DNA of 64,000 nucleotides from ZC4RG30 sp039932715. Its GTDB lineage: Bacteria > Pseudomonadota > Gammaproteobacteria > Steroidobacterales > Steroidobacteraceae. The stretch lies in the NCBI GenBank assembly GCA_039932715.1, contig JBDTPN010000006.1:1-64000 (forward strand). The letters are read 5' to 3'. The notes under the pieces are model-generated. The model ran no database searches and was not told the DNA's origin. It saw nothing but the letters and a program-made list of their open reading frames with translations. Position numbers and translations under genes: made by a program. Shown here piece by piece: positions 9,909 to 18,174 of the stretch; the stretch's first letter is position 1, and each line of letters opens with the position of its first letter.

Positions 9909-11276
9909 TCAGGCCTGCAACTGCTCCATAGTCTGGTCCAGGGTGCGCCAGGCCTTTTCGACAAGTTCGTCTATTTCAGAGCGCGTGATGACCAATGGTG
10001 GTGCAATGATCATGGTGTCGCGGGTGGCGCGCATGACAAGCCCGTTGGCAATGGCATTGTCGCGGCAGCGCTCCCCCACCTTGCCGCGTGGCTCGAACCA
10101 CGCGATGGGGCGCTTGCTTTTTACCAGCTCCAGTGCGCCCAGCAGCCCTACCCCGCGTGCCTCCCCCACCAGCGGGTGACTGGCAAGGCCTGCCCATTTT
10201 TCCTGCAGGTAGGGGCCCACGTCTTCGCGCACGCGCTCTACCAGGCGCTCGCGCTGGATGATTTCAAGATTTGCCAGCGCCACGGCACAGCACACCGGGT
10301 GCGCGGAATAGGTGAATCCGTGCGCGAATTCGCCGCCCTTCTCGATGAGCGTGCGCGCCACCCGATCGCCCACCATCACCCCGCCAATGGGCAGGTAACC
10401 GGATGACAATCCCTTGGCTATGGACATCAGGTCTGGCCGCGTTCCATAACGCTCGCAACCGAACCATTGGCCGGTACGACCGAACCCACAGATCACTTCA
10501 TCAGAGACCAGCAGGATTTCGTACTTGTCACAGATGCGCTGGATTTCCGGCCAATAGGTTTCCGGCGGAATGATAACGCCGCCGGCACCTTGAACCGGTT
10601 CGCCGATGAACGCGGCAACTTTTTGCGGCCCCACTTTGAGGATGCGTTCCTCAAGCTCTGCCGCGGTGCGTCTGCCGAACTCTTGCGGGGAGAGCTCGCC
10701 GCCGCGCTCGAACCAGTAAGGCTGGTTGATATGCTCGATACCGGGCATGGGCAGCATGCCCTGTTCGTGCATGAATGCCATCCCGCCCAGGCTGGTGCCG
10801 GCAATGGTGCTGCCGTGATAGCCATTCCAGCGAGAAATGATGACATTGCGGTCCGGTTGTTCCTCGAGTTGCCAATAGCGCCGCACCATTCTGATGATGG
10901 TGTCGATGGATTCGCTTCCCGAACCGGTCAGGAATACATGCTGGAACTGCGGCGGCGTGACTTCTGCCAGTTTGGCCGCGAGTTCAATGGCCGCTGGCGT
11001 AGTGCACTGGAAAAAGCTGTTGTAGTACGGCAGCTGGTTCATCTGCCGCGCTGCGACTTCCGCCAGTTCACTGCGTCCGTAGCCCACGGCCACGCACCAC
11101 AGGCCCGACATGCCGTCGAGCAACCGCCGGCCTTCCCCGTCATAAAGATAGACGCCTTCAGCCCGGGTGATCAAACGCGTGCCGCGGCTGGCTATCTGGC
11201 GCGAGTCGGAGAACGGGTGCAGCAAATGTGCCGCATCCAGCGCCTGCCACTCGCGCAATTCATGCGCCTCGCTCAT
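9909..11276 (-). CDS. spuC: class III aminotransferase, putrescine:pyruvate type
   Basis: 455 aa PLP enzyme. Motifs: GVYLYDGEGRRLLDGMSGLWCVAVGYG, GSGSESIDTIIRMVRRYW, SRWNGYHGSTIAGTSLGGM, VSDEVICGFGRTG with the cofactor Asp, and SIAKGLSSGYLPIGG with the PLP lysine. This pattern matches SpuC, which transaminates putrescine (and related diamines) to 4-aminobutanal with pyruvate. It sits between puuA and potF, so it offers a direct route parallel to gamma-glutamylation. A second class III aminotransferase lies at 32147. Exact amine specificity is inferred from context. Confidence 0.88.
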   Translation of the reverse strand: MSEAHELREWQALDAAHLLHPFSDSRQIASRGTRLITRAEGVYLYDGEGRRLLDGMSGLWCVAVGYGRSELAEVAARQMNQLPYYNSFFQCTTPAAIELAAKLAEVTPPQFQHVFLTGSGSESIDTIIRMVRRYWQLEEQPDRNVIISRWNGYHGSTIAGTSLGGMAFMHEQGMLPMPGIEHINQPYWFERGGELSPQEFGRRTAAELEERILKVGPQKVAAFIGEPVQGAGGVIIPPETYWPEIQRICDKYEILLVSDEVICGFGRTGQWFGCERYGTRPDLMSIAKGLSSGYLPIGGVMVGDRVARTLIEKGGEFAHGFTYSAHPVCCAVALANLEIIQRERLVERVREDVGPYLQEKWAGLASHPLVGEARGVGLLGALELVKSKRPIAWFEPRGKVGERCRDNAIANGLVMRATRDTMIIAPPLVITRSEIDELVEKAWRTLDQTMEQLQA

Positions 11277-11293
11277 CGATTCTCTCCGCTACT

Positions 11294-12634
11294 TCAGACG
11301 TTGAGCAACAGGTGCTCGCGCTCCCAGGAACTGATTACCTGCAGGAACACTTCGTATTCCGCGGTCTTGACGATGGTAAACGCTGCGACGAACGGCTCGC
11401 CGAGGATGCGGATCAGCGGCTCGCTCTCCTGGAGGCGGCGCAGCGCGGCGTCCAGTGATCGCGGCAAGGCGAAGGGCATGTCGTGTGCGCTGCCCGCAAT
11501 GGGATCCGAGGGCTGCAGGTTCTCGATCATGCCCAGGTAGCCGCATGCCAGCGATGCCGCAATCGCGAGGTAAGGATTGGCGTCGGCGCCACCCACGCGG
11601 TTTTCCACGCGCCGACCTTCCGGATCCGACACTGGCACGCGCAGCCCTGCCGTGCGGTTGTCATAGCCCCACTGCACATTGATGGGCGCCAGCGCCGAGC
11701 GCGTGATGCGACGATAGGAGTTCACATTGGGTGCAAACAGCGACATCGCGGCGGGCAGGTATTTCTGCAGGCCCGCAATGTGCGCGAAGAACAGCGCCGA
11801 TGGTGTGCCGTCGGGATTGCTGAAAATATTCTGTCGCGTCTTCTTGTCGACGATGCTCTGGTGGATGTGCATGGCGCTGCCAGGTTCCTTGGCATGCGGC
11901 TTGGCCATGAACGTGGTGTACATCTTGTGGCGCAGCGCCGCTTCGCGTGCCGTGCGCTTGAACAGGAAAGCCTGGTCCGCCAGGTCCAGCGGGTCGCCAT
12001 GCAGCAGGTTGATTTCCATCTGCGCCGGGCCGTCCTCATGGATCAGCGTGTCGATCTCGATGTCCTGCGCCTCGCAGAATGCATAGATGTCGTCGAACAA
12101 CGGATCGAACTCGTTGACCGCGGCGATGCTGTAACTCTGTCGGCCCGGTTCCGCGCGACCCGACCGGCCGATGGGGGGCTTCAACGGGTAATCCGCATCA
12201 ATGTTGGGCTCGATGAGATAGAACTCGAGCTCCGGTGCAATAACCGGCTCCCAACCGCGCTCTGCATACAGCTCCAGCACGTGGCGCAGCACATGGCGCG
12301 GCGCCATGGTCACGCGCCGACCATCGGAATAGAAGCAATCGTGGATGACCTGCGCGGTGGGCTCGGCTGCCCATGGAACAACGCGCACGGTGCGCGCATC
12401 GGCCTTGAGCACGATGTCGATTTCGGCAGGACTCATTGCCGCAGAGGTATCCGCGGGATAATCCCCAGTGACCGTTTGCAAGAAAATGCTCTCCGGCAGG
12501 CGCATGCCCGCGTCTGCAGCAAATTTTTGCGCAGGCATGATCTTGCCGCGGGCGATGCCCGCCATGTCGGGGATGATGGCCTCGACCTCGGAGATGCCGC
12601 GTTCGCGGAAGAATTGATGGATGTCACTGGTCAT
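11294..12634 (-). CDS. puuA: gamma-glutamylputrescine synthetase-like glutamine synthetase
   Basis: 446 aa, glutamine synthetase fold. N-terminal beta-grasp with IIPDMAGIARGKIMP, metal-site ELEFYLIEPN, INLLHGDP, the histidine block GSAMHIHQS and the ATP-site NRTAGLRVPVSDPEGRRVENRV, then AGGADANPYL-like GGADANPYLAIAASL. PuuA joins glutamate to putrescine using ATP. It starts 3 bases after puuD ends and is followed after 17 bases by the aminotransferase. Assignment to PuuA rather than true GlnA rests on the divergent N-terminus and on the puuD, puuB, potFGHI context. It is one of two copies in the window. Confidence 0.9.
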   Translation of the reverse strand: MTSDIHQFFRERGISEVEAIIPDMAGIARGKIMPAQKFAADAGMRLPESIFLQTVTGDYPADTSAAMSPAEIDIVLKADARTVRVVPWAAEPTAQVIHDCFYSDGRRVTMAPRHVLRHVLELYAERGWEPVIAPELEFYLIEPNIDADYPLKPPIGRSGRAEPGRQSYSIAAVNEFDPLFDDIYAFCEAQDIEIDTLIHEDGPAQMEINLLHGDPLDLADQAFLFKRTAREAALRHKMYTTFMAKPHAKEPGSAMHIHQSIVDKKTRQNIFSNPDGTPSALFFAHIAGLQKYLPAAMSLFAPNVNSYRRITRSALAPINVQWGYDNRTAGLRVPVSDPEGRRVENRVGGADANPYLAIAASLACGYLGMIENLQPSDPIAGSAHDMPFALPRSLDAALRRLQESEPLIRILGEPFVAAFTIVKTAEYEVFLQVISSWEREHLLLNV

Positions 12635-12637
12635 GAA

Positions 12638-13402
12638 TCACCTGTTTACGTCGCGCGCCGCGCGATCCCGCGCAGCTTCGCCAAATGCCCTGAATAACGC
12701 CGTAGAAAAAGGATTGTCGGCAGCCTGCCACTCCGGATGCCACTGCACCGCCAGCGCGAAGCGGCGCGCGTCCTGCACGCGAAAAGCCTCGATCAGTCCG
12801 TCTTCAGCACGCGCTTCCTCGATGAGATTGCGTCCCAGCGTGCGCACGCCCTGGTGGTGCAGCGAATTGACCACCAGCTGGTGGGTGCCGGCAATGGATT
12901 GCAGCAGGCCGCCTTGCGCCAGCGTCACCGCATGTGCAGGACCGTACTGCACATCCAGGGGCTGCGTGATGTCCTCATGATGCACGCGATGACCGGGCAC
13001 TTCGTCCACGTTCTGCCACAGTGTGCCGCCGAACGCGACGTTCATTTCCTGGAAGCCGCGACACACACCGAATACCGGGACGCCCGCCGCGACGGCGCGT
13101 GGTATCAATGGCAGCGTGGTGGCGTCGCGCTGTGGATCGTGCAGCGTGCCGGGTCGACTGGGTTCGCCCCCATAAGCATGGGGCTCCACATTGGAAGGAC
13201 TCCCCGTGAACAACAGGCCATCGAGTTCCTGCAACAACTCATCCAGCACCAGCTCACGGCCTAGCGACGGAATCACCAGAGGCAGGGCCTGGGCTGCATC
13301 CAGCACCGCCGTGATGTATTTTTCGCCAACCGCATGGAACGGGTGTGGGCCCAGCATTCGCCGGTCCGCCGGTATCCCTATGACGGGGCGTCTGAGTCGC
13401 AT
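12638..13402 (-). CDS. puuD: gamma-glutamyl-GABA hydrolase
   Basis: 254 aa class I glutamine-amidotransferase-like hydrolase. Catalytic triad visible: Cys114 in FGVCRGFQEMNVAFGG, and His222/Glu224 in VQWHPEW. PuuD cleaves gamma-glutamyl-GABA to glutamate and GABA, the last step of the Puu pathway. First gene of the long minus-strand run, divergent from the second puuA. No clear Shine-Dalgarno sequence precedes the ATG; instead an AT-rich element lies 8-24 bases before it, so the transcript may have a very short leader. Confidence 0.92.
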   Translation of the reverse strand: MRLRRPVIGIPADRRMLGPHPFHAVGEKYITAVLDAAQALPLVIPSLGRELVLDELLQELDGLLFTGSPSNVEPHAYGGEPSRPGTLHDPQRDATTLPLIPRAVAAGVPVFGVCRGFQEMNVAFGGTLWQNVDEVPGHRVHHEDITQPLDVQYGPAHAVTLAQGGLLQSIAGTHQLVVNSLHHQGVRTLGRNLIEEARAEDGLIEAFRVQDARRFALAVQWHPEWQAADNPFSTALFRAFGEAARDRAARDVNR

Positions 13403-13409
13403 GAGATTC

Positions 13410-13426
13410 GTTTAAAATTATTGACG
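13410..13426 (-). promoter_or_regulatory. candidate PuuR operator / promoter element of puuD
   Basis: Read toward puuD: CGTCAATAATTTTAAAC. It resembles the element before puuR (TGTCGATAATCCTAAAC) and the one before the second puuA (TGTACCTATATTTTAAAC), each in the same orientation to its gene. The reverse complement also resembles the E. coli PuuR box as I remember it (AAAATATAATGAACA). The AATAAT core could serve as a -10 hexamer. The whole 256-base divergent region 13403-13658 contains no gene that I can support. Confidence 0.5.
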
Positions 13427-13620
13427 CCCCGAAGCGGCGATCCGACGGAAAATCTGCAGTCACGACGTCCTGCCGTGCCTTGCTGCCGCCAGTTCGCAGA
13501 GGGCGTAAAGCCATTAAATCATAAGCGCCGGGGTTGCGCCGTGACTTCCGGCCCTGTCCCGGCTAAGTCCGTGAAAGGCCGTGAGAAATTGCCAGTCCCG
13601 GCCCTGGCAGCGTATGCTGA

Positions 13621-13638
13621 TGTACCTATATTTTAAAC
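13621..13638 (+). promoter_or_regulatory. candidate PuuR operator / promoter element of puuA2
   Basis: TGTACCTATATTTTAAAC, ending 20 bases before the GTG of the second puuA. Compared with the reversed E. coli PuuR box (TGTTCATTATATTTT, from memory) it differs mainly by one missing base in the middle. It is the mirror image, relative to its gene, of the element at 13410-13426. Confidence 0.5.
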
Positions 13639-13658
13639 AGTTGCCATGGAGAGGGGTA

Positions 13659-15023
13659 GTGACGCAGGAGCTGGACGCCTTTCTCGCCGAACGACCCGCA
13701 CTGCGCTTCCTGGATCTGCTGCTGCACGACCTCAATGGCGTTGACCGGGGCAAGCGTCTGGACGTTGCCAGCGCGCAGGCAGCATTTAGCGGGGGCATGC
13801 TGCTGCCGGGTTCGATGTTCGCCATCGATGTGGCCGGCGGCACGGTGCAGGAAACCGGCCTGGGTTTTGATGAGGGTGACGCGGATCGCCCCTGCATGCC
13901 GGTGGCCGGCTCACTGGTGGATGTGCCCTGGCTGGATCATGGCGTCGCCCAGGCACAGGTGACCATGCACCAACCCGACGGTCGCGCTTTCTACGGCGAT
14001 CCGCGCCATCTGTTGGCCAGCCTGACTCAGCAGCTTGCAAACAAGGGACTGACTGCGGTGGTCGCCGTCGAACTGGAGTTCTACCTCATCGATCGCGAGC
14101 GCACCGAACTGGGCCTGCCGCAGCCCCCGCGCGCGCCCTTCACCGGCAGGCGCGAATACCGCACCCAGATCAACTCAATGGTCGACCTCGATGAATATTC
14201 TGCAGTGCTTGCAGATATCGATGCGGCCTGTCATGTGCAAAAAGTGCCATCCACCACTGCGCTGGCTGAATACGGCCCGGGCCAGTTCGAAGTCAATCTC
14301 ATGCATTGCCCGGATCCGCTACTGGCCTGTGACCAGGCCCTGCGTTTCCGCCGCATCGTGAAATGTGTGTCGCGACGCCACGGCATGGATGCAACCTTCC
14401 TGCCCAAACCGTATGCGGACATGGCCGGCAGCGGGCTGCATATTCATGTGAGCCTCAATGATGCACAGGGCCGCAATGTCTTTGCGTCGGAGAATCCCCT
14501 GGGCAGCCTGGCCATGCAGCATGCAGCCGCGGGCCTTTTATCGACCATGGCCGATGGCATGGCCCTGTTCGCGCCGCTGGCCAATTCCTGGCGCCGCTTT
14601 CGTGCGGAAAGCTATGTGCCCCTGACTGCAGACTGGTCCATCAACAATCGCGGCGCGGCACTGCGTGTGCCCGTCAGCAATGCAGCCAATCGGCGCCTGG
14701 AGCATCGAGTGGCTGGGGCTGAGGCCAATCCCTATCTGGTGATGAGCTGGATACTGGGCGGCATGCTCAAGGGAATCGACGAGGGGTGCGCGCCGCGTGA
14801 ACCATTGACGGGAAACGCCTATCACCATCAAGGCGCACTGGGCGAGGCGCTGCCCGCGTATTGGCCCACGGCGCTGGATCGATTCGAACACAGCAGTTTC
14901 GCGCGCCAATTGCTGGGGGAAAAGCTGCATCGGCTGTATGCGCGGGTGAAGCGCCGCGAATTGGATGACTTCAGCGCCGTCGTCACCCCCAATGAGTGCG
15001 CCCTCTACCTTCCGGCGCTGTAG
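13659..15023 (+). CDS. second gamma-glutamylpolyamine synthetase-like glutamine synthetase
   Basis: 454 aa from GTG 13659, chosen because GGAGAGGGG lies just upstream (13648-13655) and the frame before it has no homology. Glutamine synthetase fold: VAVELEFYLIDRER metal site, EYGPGQFEVNLMH, GSGLHIHVSLND, NNRGAALRVPVSNAANRRLEHRV and AGAEANPYLVMSW. Belongs to the PuuA-like branch and is clearly distinct from the copy at 11294. Its stop is one base from the puuB GTG (TAGTG), so the two are coupled. A paralogue may act on a different amine, for example spermidine, cadaverine or ethanolamine; this is inference. Confidence 0.87.
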   Translation: MTQELDAFLAERPALRFLDLLLHDLNGVDRGKRLDVASAQAAFSGGMLLPGSMFAIDVAGGTVQETGLGFDEGDADRPCMPVAGSLVDVPWLDHGVAQAQVTMHQPDGRAFYGDPRHLLASLTQQLANKGLTAVVAVELEFYLIDRERTELGLPQPPRAPFTGRREYRTQINSMVDLDEYSAVLADIDAACHVQKVPSTTALAEYGPGQFEVNLMHCPDPLLACDQALRFRRIVKCVSRRHGMDATFLPKPYADMAGSGLHIHVSLNDAQGRNVFASENPLGSLAMQHAAAGLLSTMADGMALFAPLANSWRRFRAESYVPLTADWSINNRGAALRVPVSNAANRRLEHRVAGAEANPYLVMSWILGGMLKGIDEGCAPREPLTGNAYHHQGALGEALPAYWPTALDRFEHSSFARQLLGEKLHRLYARVKRRELDDFSAVVTPNECALYLPAL

Positions 15024-16288
15024 TGGGTTCCTGGTATTGGGCATCGCTGCCGCAACCACGCGCCCTGCCCTCGTTGCAGGGTCAGCACACCTGTGATGTG
15101 GGCGTGGTGGGTGCGGGCATTGCCGGATTGTCGGCCGCACTGCATCTGGCACAGCGAGGCTACAAGGTCACGGTCCTCGAGGCACAACGCATCGGTTGGG
15201 GCGCGTCCGGCCGCAGCGGTGCGCAGGCCATTTTCGGCGTCGCAGCCGGGCAGGACAAACTCAACATGCTGCTGGGCGCCGGCGATGCCCGTCGCATCTG
15301 GGACATGTCGGTGGAGGCGTTGTCGCTGCTGCGTCAACTGATTGACGTACACAATATCGAGTGCGACTGGCGCAGTGGCCAGATGCATGTTGCCATCAAA
15401 CCGCGGCAACAACGCGAACTACTAGCCTGGACACGACAACTGCAGGACGACTTCGGCTATGGTTCGGTGCGTTACCTTGACGGCGCGGCGCTGCGCAACC
15501 TGGTGGCCAGTGATCGCTACATCGCCGGCATGCATGACAGCAACAGCGGCCATCTGCAGCCCTTGAAGTATGTGCGCGGACTGGCGGCGGCGGCCCAGCG
15601 CGCGGGCTGCATTATCCACGAACATAGCCACGCGTTACGCCATGAGCGCGCCGATGGCGCCCTGCGCCTGGTTACTAAATCGGGTGAGCTGCGCTGCAGG
15701 CAGGTTGTCTATGCGGGCAATGCCTGGCTGGGCGCCACGGTGCCTGCGCTGGCCCGACGTATCATGCCGGTCGCAACTTACATGGTGGCCACTGAACCTC
15801 TGGGTGAATCTGCCGCTGCGGCTTTGCTGCCGCACGATACTGCGGTCACCGACATCAATTGGGTGCTGGACTATTTCAGGCGCAGCGCGGACCACCGGCT
15901 GCTGTTCGGCGGACGCGTGAGTTATTCCGGGCTGGATCCTTTCAACACAGCGCAGGCCACGCGGCGCAGAATGCTGGCAGTGTTTCCGCAACTGCGCGAC
16001 GCACGCATCGAACATGCCTGGGGCGGTTACGTGGACATCACGCTCAACCGCGCACCGGACTTTGGCCGTATTGAAACGGATGTGTACTACCTGCAGGGCT
16101 TTTCTGGGCACGGCATGGCGCTGACCGGATTGGCGGGCAAGCTGGTGGCCGAAGCCATTGCCGGCAGCGCTGAACGATTCGACGTGTTTGCACGGATTCC
16201 GCATCGCCAATTCCCCGGCGGCGCGCTGCTGCGGCGGCCGGCCCTGGTGCTGGCCATGCTCTATTACCGGCTGCGCGACCTGTTATAG
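15023..16288 (+). CDS. puuB: gamma-glutamylputrescine oxidoreductase
   Basis: 421 aa FAD-dependent amine oxidase of the DadA/DAO family, from the GTG at 15023 that shares a base with the preceding stop. Dinucleotide-binding motif GVVGAGIAGLSAALHLAQRGYKVTVLEA near 38-65, then WGASGRSGAQ, and C-terminal FAD contact GFSGHGMALTGLAGKLVAEA. PuuB oxidises gamma-glutamylputrescine to the aldehyde, releasing ammonia and peroxide; the product feeds PuuC. The start WYWASLPQP is typical of this subfamily. Its last 25 bases overlap the convergent delta-60 repeat gene. Confidence 0.9.
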   Translation: MGSWYWASLPQPRALPSLQGQHTCDVGVVGAGIAGLSAALHLAQRGYKVTVLEAQRIGWGASGRSGAQAIFGVAAGQDKLNMLLGAGDARRIWDMSVEALSLLRQLIDVHNIECDWRSGQMHVAIKPRQQRELLAWTRQLQDDFGYGSVRYLDGAALRNLVASDRYIAGMHDSNSGHLQPLKYVRGLAAAAQRAGCIIHEHSHALRHERADGALRLVTKSGELRCRQVVYAGNAWLGATVPALARRIMPVATYMVATEPLGESAAAALLPHDTAVTDINWVLDYFRRSADHRLLFGGRVSYSGLDPFNTAQATRRRMLAVFPQLRDARIEHAWGGYVDITLNRAPDFGRIETDVYYLQGFSGHGMALTGLAGKLVAEAIAGSAERFDVFARIPHRQFPGGALLRRPALVLAMLYYRLRDLL

Positions 16289-18018
16289 GTGCGACGTCCA
16301 TTCGCAGCCCATCGCGTGGCAAACAGCAGTATGCACAGCAGAGCTTCGGCATAACCGAATGCGCCTCCGCCACCCGAGTTGACTTGAACACCAGGCGGAC
16401 TCACCGAAGCAACCGGAACAGTGGCTGGTCCTGCAACAATTACTGTTGGCCCAGGCCCCGGATCGATCACTCCAAGCAACTGAAGCATCGCCGCCCCCTG
16501 GGGCTCCTCCAGCACAATCTGGAAAAACCGGCTTGAGCCCAGGATTGCGCGGGCGGGTAATGTCACCGTCTTCGGCCCGACTTCTCCATTCCCCCACGTG
16601 AGTTGTCCCGCCGCGACTGTGGGGGCCGCATCGTCGATGCCCGCGTTGTCATTCGCAGTGATCCTGTATTTGACATTGACCGTCCCGGCTCCACCCAGGA
16701 CACGACTGATACTGACGGACTCGCCGGAATTGAGTCTGTTGAAGCCAGGCCCATCCACATTGAGGGCACCTGGACTTTGAAAGTCCCGGCCCAGCAGCCG
16801 GAATGCGTACAACGGGTTTAAGTCAGCAGTTGCTCGCCTGGTCAGGAACGTCAACGAGCCGTCGGCCTCCGCGTGCCGGATCTGTCCCGCATCCATGACG
16901 GGCAGCAAGAGTATCTGGCCATTGTTGAATGTGAAATCCAGGTTGCCGTCGGCCAGCAGCCGAAAGACGCCAGTCCGCCCCGAATTTACAAGGTTCGCCT
17001 GGATATAAAGAGCGGTCTGCGACCCGCCAGCGGCAAAGACATGGGGTTCGCTCACCAGTTCTGGAAACTTCACGGTCGCGATCCCGCTTCCTGGCGCTCC
17101 GAATGACGGATCCACTGAAAGGTCTGCCTTCAGGTTGGCCACCAGCACGTTCGAGGAGTCGAAGGCCGATGCACCGACGACGTAGTTGCGCTTGCGACCG
17201 GCATCAGACTGAAACACGGTCCCTGTGAGCAGCGCCGACGCAGAGGATGGCAACTGCACAGCGATCCCCCTGGCGTCGATTACCCGGTCACAGGTCGGGC
17301 AATACCAGTCGATAATCCGCAGGTACCCGTCCGCCATTGCTTCGATGGATTTGCTGCCCGTTTCATTGCAGTCCTGCGTCACGTCCGGCACGGCGACCCT
17401 GCCCCCATTGCCGAATGAAGTATCCACCTGGCCGTCGGGCAACAACCGCAAGATCCTCCATCCGCTCGGGCAGGCATAAACGTCGGAGGTGCCATAAGAC
17501 GCAAGCACAGCCAGACTGCCCGCGCCCAGCGGCGCGATTGCCGAGATCAGCACTGGCGCCGAAACCCCGACGTCCTGCGGGGTGATGGACCGGATGCCTG
17601 CGGAACCGAAACCGGCGTCGAGGAGTCCCGAAGCCGTCACATGCACCAGCTTTTGAGGCGAGGCGTGATAGGTGCTGCCGTCTGGCGCAATGGCGCTCCG
17701 ATATACCCAATCCATTTGCGTGAAATCGACAGCTACGTCTGCTGTACCCGACGCCCCGAAAGCCTGATCAGGATGACCATCGGCATCAGCGCGGTACACA
17801 CGCAGCAGGCCATTGGAATAGCTGGCTGCGACCATCCGGCCGTCTGGCTGAAACAGCAACTCCGAATACCGGCCAGCGGTGACATAGACCCCTCCTGTGC
17901 CAAAGGCCGGATCGATGTCCCCCATCCCCGCACGGGATACCTGGCAGACCATCAGCAGAACCAGGACCGGACAGAATTTCTGCACGACCGAGCCATGCGA
18001 TCTCGCTTGTTTTGCCAT
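16264..18018 (-). CDS. delta-60 repeat / Calx-beta-like surface protein A
   Basis: 584 aa from ATG 18018, preceded by GGAG ten bases upstream; the longer open frame to 18264 runs through the promoter and the divergent regulator. Signal peptide VQKFCPVLVLLMVCQVSRAG, then about six delta-60 type repeats, each with a D-x-x-F-G-x-x-G core (DPAFGTGG, DQAFGASG, DAGFGSAG, DTSFGNGG, DPSFGAPG, DFTFNNGQ), predicted beta-propeller. A Calx-beta-like domain follows at about 455-535, then a Pro/Val linker and the tail SGGGGAFGYAEALLCILLFATRW plus arginines, read as Gly-rich motif, Cys-containing hydrophobic helix and basic end. Same architecture as the protein at 22800-24638. Role unknown; likely outer surface. 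Confidence 0.8.
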   Translation of the reverse strand: MAKQARSHGSVVQKFCPVLVLLMVCQVSRAGMGDIDPAFGTGGVYVTAGRYSELLFQPDGRMVAASYSNGLLRVYRADADGHPDQAFGASGTADVAVDFTQMDWVYRSAIAPDGSTYHASPQKLVHVTASGLLDAGFGSAGIRSITPQDVGVSAPVLISAIAPLGAGSLAVLASYGTSDVYACPSGWRILRLLPDGQVDTSFGNGGRVAVPDVTQDCNETGSKSIEAMADGYLRIIDWYCPTCDRVIDARGIAVQLPSSASALLTGTVFQSDAGRKRNYVVGASAFDSSNVLVANLKADLSVDPSFGAPGSGIATVKFPELVSEPHVFAAGGSQTALYIQANLVNSGRTGVFRLLADGNLDFTFNNGQILLLPVMDAGQIRHAEADGSLTFLTRRATADLNPLYAFRLLGRDFQSPGALNVDGPGFNRLNSGESVSISRVLGGAGTVNVKYRITANDNAGIDDAAPTVAAGQLTWGNGEVGPKTVTLPARAILGSSRFFQIVLEEPQGAAMLQLLGVIDPGPGPTVIVAGPATVPVASVSPPGVQVNSGGGGAFGYAEALLCILLFATRWAANGRRTYNRSRSR

Positions 18019-18096
18019 TTCCAGAATTCTCCAACCGGCAACTGAGGCATCAGAGCCCAAGTCTTCGCGCCAACGCTCGTACATGCATGACGTAAC

Positions 18097-18136
18097 GCCA
18101 AACTTTCCGTTTAGGAACGCCAAAGGTTCCCCAAAG
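18097..18136 (+). promoter_or_regulatory. 11-bp-phased GCCAAAG box array, promoter of surface protein A and regulator
   Basis: Boxes GCCAAAC at 18097, GCCAAAG at 18119 and CCCAAAG at 18130: start spacings of 22 and 11 bases, i.e. two and one helical turns. The array begins 79 bases before the surface protein A start and ends 39 bases before the regulator ATG, so it could serve both divergent promoters. The same spacing and sequence recur at 24711-24750. OmpR/PhoB/CadC-type winged helices usually bind such tandem 11-base direct repeats. Confidence 0.65.
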
Positions 18137-18174
18137 GCTGACGCGCGACGGGGCTGTTGACCCATAATTCCGAC

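Noticed and set aside
11483..12697. Plus-strand open frame of about 400 codons
   Set aside because: Antisense to puuA, which has all glutamine synthetase motifs.
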